A stretch of DNA of 64,000 nucleotides from Panagrolaimus kolymaensis (Eukaryota; Nematoda; Chromadorea; Rhabditida; Panagrolaimidae): positions 3,906,001-3,970,000 of the forward strand of contig JAJQJQ010000018.1 of assembly GCA_028622995.1 (NCBI GenBank), written 5' to 3'. The notes under the pieces were generated by a model. That model did no database searches, had not been told where the DNA came from, and saw only the letters and a list, made by a program, of their open reading frames with translations. The position numbers and the translations under genes were made by a program. Every line of letters starts with the position of its first letter. Position 1 is the stretch's first letter. Shown in pieces: positions 1 through 14,000 of the stretch.

Positions 1-211
1 ATGTATTAATTTTTCATTGTTGTTCTTCTGTGTCATCATCGTGAGGAAGAAAAAAAATTGTTTATTTTTTGTTTGTAGGCATCCATCGAGGTTGACATTT
101 ATTTTTATTTTTGGGCCACGACTTTTACTATTCCTCGAGAAACAACGACGACCACGAGCAGCTGTAAAAGTGGCGAAAATAGCCGATGAAACCCGCTGCA
201 ACATTTTGCCG

Positions 212-3200
212 ATGCCTTTATTAAGTTGCCAGCGACTTTTTAAATTGCTCATTTTATTTTATTGTTTTTCAATTTCATTATCATCGATCTCAGAGCCACA
301 ACATTCATGGCATGAATCAAAAATATTACATGATTTTGGTGATAATTTCGTGCGAGGTATTTCTCAATATGGGTCAATAGTAGCTTTTGCATTAGAAGAT
401 AAGATAGTTTTTGAAAAACCATCCGATGCAAAAGGGGCATTTGCAGTAAATAAAATTGGGAACATTACCCTCGCAAAAAATTTGCATGATAAAATTAGAT
501 TTTTGGAATTTAAAATAATTAATGAAAATTCTGTTTTGGTTTGTAATCCAATAGGTTGCAGGTTTGTAGTTTAAATCCTTTGAAATTAACTTTTTCGTAA
601 CTTTAAAAATTATAGTGTTTGTAAGAAGACTGCCGATAATGAACCAGATTGTGAACAACTCAAATTCCCTCATACATCCTTTAATTATGTCACTGCTTCG
701 TTGGTGGACGAAAAAATATTTATTAGGATAGTTTCAACCAACAAAACATTGGCTTCCATTTATGTTTTTGAACCCACGAAAACTTCCCAATTTGAAATGG
801 TGAAATGGGCTGATGATAAACATTTGTTAAGCGAATTTACTGCAGTTGCTGCGTTTCCTACTCTCACGCATACATTTTTCGTGGGCTCAGTATATCGAAA
901 AGATTTAGCAATGATGGGTTCAATTGATGTTGATTACAATCGTGTAAACCATGAACTTCGCATCACTCGAATATGTAATAATGATCAAACGAAATTTTTG
1001 GATTCAAGGATTGATTTGACTCTGGCTTGCCAAGGCGACGACTATGATAATCTTGAAAAATCTATCCATAATGTCGCAACAGCAGCAACATATTTTCCAG
1101 ATAATGGAAAGTTAATTATTGCGATTAAAAGTCAAAATAAAAATACAACCATTTGCGAATTTGACGTCGAAAAAATTCAGGAACGCTTTGACCATACATG
1201 GAATCTATGTCAATCTGATTTCACAACCGATGATAATAAACGTAAAGTAAGTTTAAGTTTTATTGTTGCTTTTTAATTTAAAAAATGAAAAATTCACGAA
1301 TTTTTAGAAATGTCAAGATAAAAATTACCTTGAGCTTCCAGATGATTGTTTTATTTTCACGATGCAAAAAAGTACCCCCCTTCCTTTTTGTCAATCAGTC
1401 AATAATGTAAGTTAAATCTCTTCAAAATTACAAAAAAAAAATTAAAAAAACATTCCAGAGAAAAGGTGCTGATCCTTACGAAAATTGCAACTTACATATA
1501 TCCAATAATACAGCTCGGAGATATACTTGGTTAGAAAATTACAAACCTATCTTTGGGAAACCCATATATAAAGGTTCTCTTCCGTCTTTTGTGGTTCTTC
1601 GAGAAAGTAATGATCCAAGCACGTTATTTGCAATAGATGAGGACAATAGAATGAGACGAGTGAGTCATAAAAAACGTAAAAGAACTTTCCAAAAAAAATA
1701 ATATTATTTTTAGATTCAACTTGACCCAACAAAAATTGATAACACTTTAATGTGGCGCCCTGCACGTCGTGGGCCACACATGCTTGAATATTTAAAACCC
1801 AGCGGCCAATTGCTTTTCGTTAATCCAAGAGGAGATAATATTGTAAGTCTAAAAACATACAGATATAAAATTTATAAAATTACCCAAAATTGCAGATTAA
1901 TTATATGCAGATTTCTTGCGATGAATTATATCAAAGTTGTAATAATATTTCTTGGGAAGATCCATTAAATTGTGGCTTTTGTGTTAATCGTGATGGAAGT
2001 GGAATTGTTATGCCTGAAGGAAAATTGATTTGTCAAACTGGTAATTTTATGAAAAATGTTTGTCCACCATCAATTGATTTCTATAAAGTAAGAATAATAT
2101 AATTCTTTGGTAATTTTCTTTTACTCAGAAACTCTTTTTTTTATAGTTTACTGATGGAGATTATGTCATTCACGGCCATAATTTTGAAAAACTTAAAGAT
2201 CCTCAAATCACGGCGTGCACTGGTGGATGTGATATTATTTCATATCAAGATAATTAGTATGTTTAATTATTTAAATATAATTTAGCTTCAAAAAGTATAT
2301 TTTTTTAGTATACTTTGTCGAGGTTCCAGTCAACGAGATAAATCATGTAATATCACCATAATCGGGGAATTAAATCAGAAATATCCCCGTTTTGCATTAC
2401 AGAAATCTTTTGATGAAAATAAATTTGTGACCAACAACACCACGGAAGATCCAAAGGCAAAAAGTCATATGAAGTAAACAAACTTTTACCATTTTGGAAA
2501 CCTAATTTTCAAATATAAATTTAGAAGTTGGAGATATGTTGGATTTGCAGCTGCTTTCATCATCCTTGTTGCTGTGATTGTGGCATTATATTGCCTTATT
2601 ACAAAGCGGTTCACAAACGTAATAAACATTATAAACAGATTTTTTAATAAAGGTAAATTTAATTTTTCAGAAAATTAAAAATAAAGCTAATAAAGCTCGT
2701 GGTAAGCTTCCTTTTCAAGACAACGCGTCCCCCATAGGTAAATATGTTGCATATACCAAATCTTTTCCTTTCTTTTTTAATGAATTTATTATTTGTTGTC
2801 CCAACTTTTTAACTTTGGTTCTTTTCGAATATGGTTCAGGTGCTTTTTAACGATTATGTTGCTTATAAAAAAAACTTTAACAAATGCTTTCCCCCCGTAT
2901 TTTAACTTTACTTTTCTTTCGTTGATTTTTCTTTCTTTTCTTAGAACATTACAACGTTGTACCAGGTATTCCTCTAGATGAAATTCATGAAGGCACCATT
3001 CGATTGAGTCAGCTGAAATTTATTAGAAAAATTGGAGAAGGTAAAAAAAATAAATTTTTGAGAAACCTTTTTTTAACTAAAAAATTGACTTTCAAGGGAA
3101 TAGTGCTGAAGTTCGTCTTGCTGAATATCGACAAAATATTAATGATGCAAATTTTGTGGAAGTTGCAGTTAAAATAACTCGAGCTCAAATAAGTGAAGAT

Positions 3201-4145
3201 GAAGCTAGGAAGGAAATAGAAATGGTGAAAGGTTGCAAACATGAAAATATTGTTGGATTTATTGGATGGACTCGTGAGAATTATAGTATTTTTATTGTAA
3301 CCGAATTTATGCGAGGTGGAAGTGTTCAAGAGTATCTTCGTGATCCTACTAATAAGCCCACCATTGGCCAATGCTTTTCTTATATTACTCAAATATTGGA
3401 AGGCATGGTTTATTTAAGCCATAAGCATGTGGTTCATCGAGATTTAGCCACCCGAAATTGTTTGTAAGTTTAAAGCAGTATATTAAAGAATTTATATCTA
3501 CCTTGCTTACTTTTAGACTAAACTCCACGTATGAAAATTGCAAAATAAGCGATTTTGGGCTTTCAAGACAAACTGACAATAATTATGAATACGTATCAAG
3601 CAATAATCCACGTCTCCCATATCGATGGCTTCCACTCGAAGCTTTATTAAATGACAAAACTGTTTGTTTACTTTTAAAATATGAATGAGATTTATGATTA
3701 ATTATTAATTTTAGTTCACAGTCAAAGGCGACGTTTGGTCGTTTGGCGTGGTTATTTGGGAATTGTTTCAACGTGGTGCAGTTCCTTATGATGGACTTGA
3801 TATGCAAGGAGTGGTGACGTTGCTTGATAGTGGAAAGCGATTAGAAAAGCCTCAATATTGTCCACCAGATTTGTAAGTTCCTATAAAAAACGAGAGGAGA
3901 AACTAAACATTGATTTTTTTAGATATACAATTATGATGTGTTGTTGGGATCAAAGGCCCGAATCTCGGCCCACTTTTGATACACTCAAAATTCAAATAAA
4001 CAATATTCTTCATAACTTTTCCCAGCAAAATCCTGATCAGATTAATAGTGAATATGAACGACCAACCCCAGTTCGAAATATTCCTCCATCAGCCATTGGA
4101 GCAGGATCATCCCGAAGCGGAAGTTCTATTACTGCTGTGGTTTAA
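212..4145 (+). CDS. Met-like receptor tyrosine kinase with sema, PSI and IPT-like regions
   Basis: Fifteen-exon model encoding about 1008 aa: 212-561, 616-1246, 1308-1406, 1459-1659, 1714-1842, 1896-2087, 2147-2256, 2309-2473, 2525-2618, 2671-2737, 2945-3040, 3097-3463, 3517-3661, 3715-3872, 3923-4145. A signal peptide (MPLLSCQRLFKLLILFYCF) is followed by a sema-like region (RITRICNND, LTLACQG), a Cys-rich PSI-like segment (CDELYQSCNN, NCGFC), a short IPT-like stretch (YVIHGHNF) and one membrane helix near residue 630. The cytoplasmic kinase domain has GEGNSAEV, the VAVK lysine, HRDLATRN, DFG and WSFGVVIWEL. The segment RGAVPYDGLD...LLDSGKRLEKPQYCP is closest to MET/RON. In C. elegans the Met-like receptor SVH-2 acts in axon regeneration; orthology here is inferred, not shown. 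The activation loop carries Y-x-Y rather than the Met YY pair, and the C-tail is short. An in-frame ATG at 17 exists, but 212 is preferred because it begins the signal peptide. Confidence 0.85.
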
Positions 4146-4959
4146 AATAACTTTGATTTTGTAGTCCTAGTTTATCATTCATCATTATTCATTCGGGTAT
4201 TACGGCCATAATTTTGCACAAAAACGTTTAGTTTGAGTTTTTTAAATGTTTTTATTATTAGTTTTGGGGCATTTATCGAGAATCTGAATATTTGGAAGTC
4301 GTTTGCTACTTTGCCATTTTTTTGGAGGTAAAAAGTATACGGCACCAAAATCAAGTTTCTTTTCATGCCTTTTTTTATAAGTACTTTTGCAATCTCGGGT
4401 CTTTCTTTTTTGTATCATTTTCAAAAAAATTCGGTTATGTTTTTTTCTTGCTTTTGCATTCTACAGTTATTTGCATTCAAAATTAAACTTGCCTTTAAAT
4501 TAAATTATTTTGTATTTTTTTATTATTTTCTTTTGTATTTTATTTCTCGCTAGTCTTTTCCCCTTTTTATAACTTTTTTTTATCTTCAATTTTTATTGTT
4601 TTAGTTTCGCAACCAAATAAAAACCTTTTTTCTTTATCATAAAAGTTTGAGTTACGAAAAAATGTCATAATAATCAGTGAACCAATGGGAAAGAAAAAAT
4701 TACTAAACCAAAAAAATGATTTACAACTATGGCAGGACTTCTTTTTTACCTATACGACGGACTCATGTGAACCATGATGATGGTGTGCGATCATAATTTC
4801 CGTACTTACGTACTGAAGGCGGAATTTTAAAAGTTATTACAATGGTTCCAAATTAAGGCGGGTGAAAAAATAATTAATCAAGAAAGTTATTTTATTATTA
4901 AAACGATATTAAAAGGACAAAAGGGAAATCAAACCATTGTTTTTTTCGCTTGCAAAAAT
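4146..4959. other. Intergenic: 3' end of the receptor kinase and upstream region of the hydrolase gene
   Basis: T-rich sequence with short non-conserved open frames. An AATAAA near 4614 could serve the receptor gene. About 60 bp of A-rich sequence precedes the next start codon. I see no coding, RNA or repeat feature. Confidence 0.5.
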
Positions 4960-5933
4960 ATGTCGACGTCTACTAAACTTAGCTCTGCGACAAAAGCGGT
5001 CAAAAAAATATTGATGACTCGTCCAACTCATTACACTGTTAAATATTCGATTAATCCATGGATGGATCCCAGTGTTCCAGTGAATGAAAAAAAAGCTCAC
5101 AAACAATGGGAAACTTTGAAATCATCTTTGGAAAAAGCAGGCGCTGAAATCAAAGTTTTGGAACCGGAAGTAAGCTTTAAAAAGTTTTCTAAAATATTGT
5201 ATTATTTTAACTACCAATTTTTAGGGAGCTGAAAATTACCCCGATCTTGTTTTTGCTGCTAATGCTGCAGTAGTTCGTGGAAATAAAGCTTATTTAGCGA
5301 CTTTTCAATATCAAGAACGAAAAGGTGAAAAATTTTTCTTTGATAAATGGTTTAAAGAAAATGGGTATGAAACCGTTGGAGATGATGATATAGTCTTTGA
5401 AGGAGCTGGGGATGCTTTATGGGCGGGTAAAAGTCGTAATCGATTGTTTTGCGGTGTTGGACCAAGAACTGATGCGAAAGCTCTCGATGATGTAGCAATG
5501 AAACTTAAAAATGATAAAGATCCCTTTACTGTATTCGGTTGCCGCCTCGTCGATCCTCGATTTTATCATATTGATACTAGTTTTTGCCCATTAACTGAAG
5601 AATTAGCTTTATGGTATCCACAATCATTTGATCAAGTCACACAACATAATATGAAAAATGAAATTGAACTTGTTCCTGTAAGTTTTTTTATCACAAAAAT
5701 CTGAGAAACATTTTTTTTAAAAATGAAAAATTATTTTTTAGATCAATGAAAAAGATGCATCAAACTTTGCTTGTAATGCAGTGGTTGTTGGCAAAAGTGT
5801 TATAATGAATCAAGGATCAGATGAAACAGGAAAGATTTTAGAGAAGCTTGGATATAAGCCCGTTTTTGTTGATATGTCTGAATTTCTCAAAAGTGGTGGT
5901 TCAGCTAAATGTTGTACTTTAGCTTTGGAATAA
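4960..5933 (+). CDS. Amidinotransferase/dimethylargininase-family hydrolase, bacterial type
   Basis: Three exons (4960-5169, 5225-5677, 5742-5933) encode 284 aa. The N-terminus has a TRPTHYTV...INPWMD block, followed by FAANAAV, FEGAGDA (Glu129/Asp133), a YHIDTSF block (His185) and a C-terminal GGSAKCCT with Cys278 in C-x-T context. These are the expected Glu/His/Cys elements of the guanidine-modifying superfamily (PF02274; COG1834), which includes arginine deiminase, dimethylarginine dimethylaminohydrolase and amidinotransferases. The likely reaction is hydrolysis of a guanidino C-N bond, for example dimethylarginine to citrulline plus dimethylamine. The substrate cannot be read from sequence. 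There is no signal peptide, so it should be cytosolic. The INPWMD block is one I associate with bacterial members rather than vertebrate DDAH1/2, which raises the possibility of an old horizontal acquisition now carrying two normal short introns. Confidence 0.8.
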
Positions 5934-6582
5934 TATTATTGTTGATTTTTCTTTTTAATTTTTTTCTCTCTTTTTTTGCATTTTGTTTATTAGTTTTATA
6001 AAAGTTTTAGTTTAAATAATTGCAAAAAAATATTGCTCGCAATTAATTTGCTAATAGAATCTAAACAACTTAAAAAATTCGTTTCACGTATGCAAATTTT
6101 ATTACAAAAAAATATAATCAAAAAAGGAAATTACAAAAAGCCAATTGATAAAACCGCATTCATCAGTTAATTAAAAAGTTAGAAAAAAATATTAGACCAT
6201 TTTTAAAAAGTTAAAAAATACTATTATAAACGTTGAGAAACAAAAGGCAAGAAGAGATTACAATTTTCAAGATAAAGAGAGATAAAAGGTGGAAGGAAAC
6301 TAAATTGGGTTGAATGATAAATGATACCAAAACAATGTATGAAAATTAAAATGGTAATGAGACAAAGAGTATTTTTTATTTTTTTATTTTTAAAAGTGGG
6401 AAGAAACTAAACCTTTAAAGAATTGGGGAAGCTTAATAAAAATATTTACGAAAAAAAATAAGACAAAAACTTTTAAAAACTTAAAGCGGTAATAATAAAG
6501 ATATGTTACAATGGTACGATTTTTTTTTTGAAAATTAGCAAATTTAAATGGAAATAAAACTACCAAGAAATGGAATTTATGA
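5934..6582. other. Intergenic, AT-rich
   Basis: 3' flank of the hydrolase gene: A/T-rich with A-runs and no conserved open frame. It ends at the left target-site duplication of the MITE. Confidence 0.5.
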
Positions 6583-6802
6583 GTGGTGAGTAGGGTTGTC
6601 GATTTCCCGGGAATTTCCCGGGAAATGCCTCAGGGCATTTGGACATAATTCAAATTAATTTTGGTTTTTTTACAAATTTGTAAAGAAAATATTAATTCAA
6701 CATGCTTTTTCTATGTAATGCAAAAAAAAATACATAAAAATAAGTCATCAATAAAAAGTTATGCTGAAATTTCCCGGGAAATTCGACAACCCTAGTGGTG
6801 AG
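6583..6802. mobile_element. hAT-like MITE, copy 1 (204 bp plus 8-bp target duplication)
   Basis: The element spans 6591-6794. It starts TAGGGTTGTCGA and ends in the inverse, TCGACAACCCTA, with repeated TTTCCCGGGAA blocks just inside both ends. The 8 bp GTGGTGAG lies directly outside each end (6583-6590 and 6795-6802), a perfect target-site duplication. Eight-bp duplications are typical of the hAT superfamily. No transposase is encoded, so this is a non-autonomous element. A second copy lies at 16988-17215. Confidence 0.9.
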
Positions 6803-6988
6803 TAAAAATAAAAAGAACTCATAGCATGATAGTCGATATTTAAAAACGAAGATGTGGGCTAATATATTTTAGCAATAAAAATAATATGAGAACGAATCTT
6901 TATAATTACTTTCGTGTTGTTGCTTGAGGCATTTGTTAAAGCACTAAAATTATAAAGCTCATTTTATTTTATATTTTTTTGATCAAAA

Positions 6989-7627
6989 TTAAATCCTTAC
7001 GGTATGAGTATGAAGGCGATTACCACAATGAGATGCTTTCTTTAAACGCTTTTCAGGTTCCATCGCTACAGTTAAAAGGGTGTTTCTGCAATTAGCGGCA
7101 CAAATATCAGTAGGATCTTCTTCACTTTGACTGAAAATGTGACAACAGTAAGATGCTAAAAAATAATATGAATTAATTTTTATTGAAAGAATTTGGTTGA
7201 AATCACCATCAATATTAAAGCTGGAGTTTGGAAACATTTTGCTTTGCAAGCAATTAATAGCTTCAATGGTTTTGTCAAAAGACATTTTATCAAGGCATTT
7301 CAAAGGAATGTGATATTTGAGCGCATCTGAGCAACATTCCCACGCATTGGGTGGACAACATTGTTCAGAAACTAAAATTAAACTAACAATAATTAGAAAA
7401 ACTATTGCGTTGATTCAAATCTTAAATAAGATTAAAAAAGAACACAAGAAAAGGTAAAAAGTTTTAAAAACATTAAATATTTTAGCCAAGGTAAAATATG
7501 GATTGATTTTATCAATTAATTCTATTATATTTTTAATTAAAGAAGACTTACGTTGTTCAGCCTTTTCATCAGTGATCCATGCTTGAGTGAGGGTAGCAAA
7601 AATAACTCCAAAATAAATAACGAGCAT
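6989..7627 (-). CDS. Small secreted cysteine-rich protein
   Basis: On the minus strand, exon 1 (7627-7552) begins at the ATG of a clear signal peptide (MLVIYFGVIFATLTQA). Exon 2 starts at 7371 and runs to the stop at 6989. A 51-bp candidate intron (7206-7156, GT...TTTTTTAG) lies in frame within exon 2, giving about 134 aa if removed or 152 aa if retained. The mature protein has Cys pairs and spaced Cys (QCCPPNAWECC, LKCL, NCL, YCCH, ICAANC, HCG). The CC...C spacing recalls nematode DB-module secreted proteins, but I cannot assign the family securely. It probably acts outside the cell, for example at cuticle or body fluid. Function is not recognised. Confidence 0.65.
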
Positions 7628-9232
7628 ATCTAATCAAAAATGGTAGTTATAAAAATAGAGCTAAAAAGGGTATTTTAAATAAATTATCGAGAAAGTTTTA
7701 AAAAAATGGATGGCATTTCTATCAAAGTTTGCTTTAATGTGAGAGGACTGACTAAGTTTTGCCAGCAACGCGATAGAAAAAAGGAGGAAAAGATTTCAAA
7801 TGAAATAAAGTTAGACCCCATCGGTGCTTTTATGAGGGAAATAAACTTGAACGAGGTTCAAAGAAGGTGGAGCTTTAAAAACTTTTTTTGCTAAGATTGT
7901 TTTGATTTTTTTTTGCCATTGGTTAAAAACTTTAGTACCTCGGAAATGGTAGCATCGCTAGGTAAAAACTACAGCGAAATAAAACAAATAATGATAAATT
8001 TTTTTAAATCAGCATTAAATAATGATATTAAAAAATTTTATCCATCAGTCCACCAAGAATAAGTGAGTTATAAATTAGAATATTTTGAAGTAAAAAATAT
8101 AAATAAAAACAAATGTAATCGAGGAGAAAATCTTATTATGATTAATAAAATTATTGTACGCATTTTTTGATAAAAATTTTATTGAAAAAAATCCATATTT
8201 TTTTTATTTCAAAAATAGTTTCATGATTATATCCATCATATTCTTCTTCATGTCCAAATCCTCATTTTTATATTTGCCTTAATTCAAACATTAATTTTTT
8301 TGTCTGTCTTTTCTTGAACCGTACACATAGCATTTATGTGAGGTCAAAAATACCATCACAACTTTTTTTCTTGAATTACTTTTGTTTTATTAAGTTTTTA
8401 CCGTCATTATCACATGTAGTTTTGTGTTGCACCTTCTTAAACTATTACTTCTTTGTCGTATAAATCGAAATAATCCTACAATATTCAAAAAATGGTAAAA
8501 TTTGTAGATTGCTTAGTTTGTCGACTACTGTATCTTTTAAACATTGTCCTCAAACTTTTTTTCCAACAAACAAACAAAATAAATTCTCAAGGCAATAAAA
8601 TATAAAATAATTTCTCCAAGGTTTTTTCTGTAAAAGAATTCCAAATAAAAAACTATTACATCGGTTACCTCTTTTTTCTTTGAAGTGTAAAAGGCAATTT
8701 TTCATGCTGAGAATGCTAATTTTTTCTTTGTTGTTTCAACCTTCTCTGAAATAAAATGCTTTCAGGGTGGTTTGATTTTTCCTTTCTTTCGAAATAAATT
8801 ACTTTGTTTTCGGAGGAAAATAATGAGATTTATAGCGGTATTCTGTTTTAATGGCCTTTCTTTGACTCCTATTTTCCTTTTAAACAAGGTTAAGGAAAGT
8901 GGCAATAAATACCATTAAAGCATTTTTATTCGAATGAATGATTTAATGTTACAGAATAACGGAGCAACAGTTTAAAAAACGATCCAAAACTTTTTTGTGG
9001 GTCTTATTTATTTTCCTTTGCATTTTTTTTTTTCACTCAAATTTGATTGAAAAAAAGGTTTATTTATGAAAAAAATTTATAAAGCATGGTAAATTTTCAT
9101 AAAGTTATATACAAAGTTTAAAAGAAAGTGTGTCGGCTATAAATCAGTTAAGTGATAAGAATTTGGAATTACAGTTTTGGATCTTCTTTAATTATTTATT
9201 TTTTTGCACAATGTTTGTGATAAAAGCCACAT
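7628..9232. other. Intergenic, convergent/upstream AT-rich region
   Basis: This lies between the 5' end of the secreted Cys-rich gene and the 3' end of the NDR kinase gene. A 62-aa open frame at 7706-7894 (+) has no recognisable motif, and I do not call it. The rest is T-rich sequence without supported features. Confidence 0.45.
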
Positions 9233-11002
<1,770 letters not shown>

Positions 11003-14000
11003 AATTGTCTGAAGTTATTCAAATATTAATATTTTACAAAAAATTATGATCCAAATTAATTAAACAAAAAGCTGGAAACTAGTATTATTATAAAAATGTA
11101 AAGAAGCGTGACAAAGTTTTTCAAAGCGCAGCTGATTTTTTCGTTGCAAGATTCTATGCTCTAGTACATACATATACAAAGATGGATTTTTTATTATTAT
11201 CGAGTTCTTCGTTTTTTTCTCACCCTTTTCTGATTTTTGTTTGTGCAGAAAAAAAGAATGTGTTTGTTTTAAAATTCGTATACACATACACCTTTGAGAT
11301 TTTATTGCTGATTCGACCTTTACGTTATGGGATGGGAAAGTAGCAATTAACTTTTTAAAATTTCTCTAAACGGATAAATGTAGCAAAAAAAAGTGATTTC
11401 ATTAAAGTGCAAAAAGTTGTAATATAATTTCTTACTATACAATTTCTCTCTCTCCCACATATATAAAAGGAAAAACAACATTTAGCTTTCAATAAAAAAA
11501 AAGTCAAATTAGTGCTTTTTATTTATTTCGAAAAAAATGAGTTAACATGTATTATTACTTTATGCATGCACTAATTATTTTTTTCTTTTTTTGCACGAAA
11601 ATTCGAATTTTTGACTGAAGTAACTGCAAGGGCTGCGTTCTAAATCCTTTTTAATTCTATTTTGCATGAGAAAGAAAAAAAGGAAATTGTTTATGCGTAT
11701 TTATCTATCCTTGATTTCTGCAATAAATAGAGTGTTACCTATTTTTGCCATTCAAAAAGGGGTAAAAAAATATTTCGCGTGACTGAATCATTTTTAGTAA
11801 ATATTTATCCTTGAAAAAGTTTATTAGATTATGTTACAGAGAAAATTAGGTTTGGAAGAGCTAAAGTTAGTTTTTTCTTTTGTTGTTGTTAGCAAATTTG
11901 CTTTGCTTCTATGAAAACAACTCAAAATAAATTTCTCTTTTATCAGCAAATATTTTATCAAATTTTTTTTTTATTTTTGCTGCATACATGTCAAGCAACC
12001 ATAACCTATACATTTTTTGTTTAAACTCAAAAGTCAAAGCTTTCCTAAAAATAAAAATAAATTGAAAAGCCATCTGTATAAATTTTTTCTTTACTTTAAT
12101 TTTTAAAACTTTTTTTTATTGAATGTTTGCTTTTTTTTATTACAAATTATTCACCATTTCCTTAGTTTTTCTTTTTCTGATTGCAATATATTTCTTTATA
12201 TTTGTTGTTTTCCAACTTCAATCAAAGCAAAGCAATAGCCTTCCTATTTTTTCTTTTTAACATCATAAGGCTTTAGAGTCAGCGTGATTTCCTCTCCTTT
12301 TTGCAGATGTTTAGCATAGAGAAAGAAATATATAGAAATGGTCGAACAAGGAAGAAGAAGAAAATAAGGGAAAAAAGAAAAACATCCCTCACTCACATTC
12401 ACATATGTAGCGCCAATAGCGCAAAAATAAATGAATAAGAAGAAGAGAAATAACGCGAACATTCGATTGGTTTCTTTTTCTTTGTTGTTCCTATCTTCTT
12501 TTTTTCTCTCTCTTTTCAAAATTTGATATTGGATTGCAACATCGTTAAACCAACTAAAGTTAACGGTCAATAATATTTGGTGGTGGAGTTTAGTGTAAAA
12601 ATAAATTCAAACATTTATTACTTTTAATTATTTGTGTTCTGACTTTTTATTTTTACAAAAAAGAGTTAATCTCTTTTGTTTGACCTTGTGCTTGCAAATA
12701 CATACATGCATAATTTCAGCAATATTTAAAGGGAAACAGAGTTTTAAATTTGAAGCATTGTTACATCATTTTCCGTTTTTGTATGTATTCATTTTTTACA
12801 ACTAAAGTCCAACTAAATATTTTTACTTTTTGGAAAATATGCGAGAAAAATGATATACTTGAATATTTTTAAAGTGGACTAAAGCGTTCCAAACAACTTG
12901 GAAAAAAACGTGATCGCCACATGCTTTGCTGCATTTTTTTTAATCCAAGAACTTTTTGCATCATTCGTGCATTCGTAAACTAAAACTAATACATGCAAAA
13001 TAGTAGTCTTTTTTAGTTTATGATAAACATCTCTCTTTCTCACATTTTTATTTTGTTTGCCACTTTTCAATTTCTCATTAATTTTTTCGAGGCGTCATGA
13101 TAAATGAAATGTTTATTAGTTGGAATCACGTGTAAAAGTATCTCTACGTTGCTTAATGTTTCAATGTCTGCAAAACATAAAATTCATTGTTGTGGCATCA
13201 CATCACGTGTGTCATTTCTCTTCCCTATCTTCCTCCCATCTGTCTGAACACGAGATCATGCGTTCAGTGGCAAGGAAATATAAAAATGACGATGGAGTAA
13301 TTTTTAAATTTGAAAAAAATAAAATAACAATAATGGGAACACCCTTTTAGCATTTTTTTCTCTCAAAACCATAAGACTTTAATCCGACTATTGTTTTTTT
13401 TCCAATTTTATAATAACCACCTGTGGTGGTACTTCTGCTGCAGTTGCTGGTGTTGCCTATATTCGCTTCCTATCTTTAATAAATATTAAAATCCCTCGTC
13501 TCTCAAAATAGAGTCACACGACTTTCAACAACAATTATCCATTTTGTTTTGCTTTTTTTGAAGAGAAAAGAAAAAAGAGGCAAATTTTCAGCTGTGTTTT
13601 AAACTCATTTATTTATTGCTGTTGCTGCAATAAAATTGATAGCTTTTTTTCCCTTTTTTTCTGTTGCTGCTACATAAAATAGTATAAAAAGGACTTCATT
13701 ATTTTTGTTGTCATCTGACTTTTTATTTTAAAAAAAATTTAAGGGTGTAAATAATATGGCCGTTATTATTATTTCAAAGAACAACAACATCAATAAATTG
13801 AAACATATTTTCTTTGCCTTTTGACTTTTTAGCTTATAAAAAAAAGTTTACTTTTTACTTTTTGTTTTATATGGATGTGAAGAAGTAAAAAAAAGTTTGA
13901 ATCCCTTTTTTTCAAACCATTTGTTTTTTTTTTCCAGTTTAAACGAAGGAAAGGAAGATGGAGAAGGGTTTTTGGTTGGACAGCAGCAAGAGCTTTGCCA

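Noticed and set aside
7706..7894. 62-aa open frame on the plus strand
   Set aside because: No recognisable motif, and it lies in the promoter of the secreted Cys-rich gene.
12244..12570. 108-aa open frame on the minus strand
   Set aside because: Phe/Lys-rich translation of T/A-runs with no motif and no splice or conservation support.
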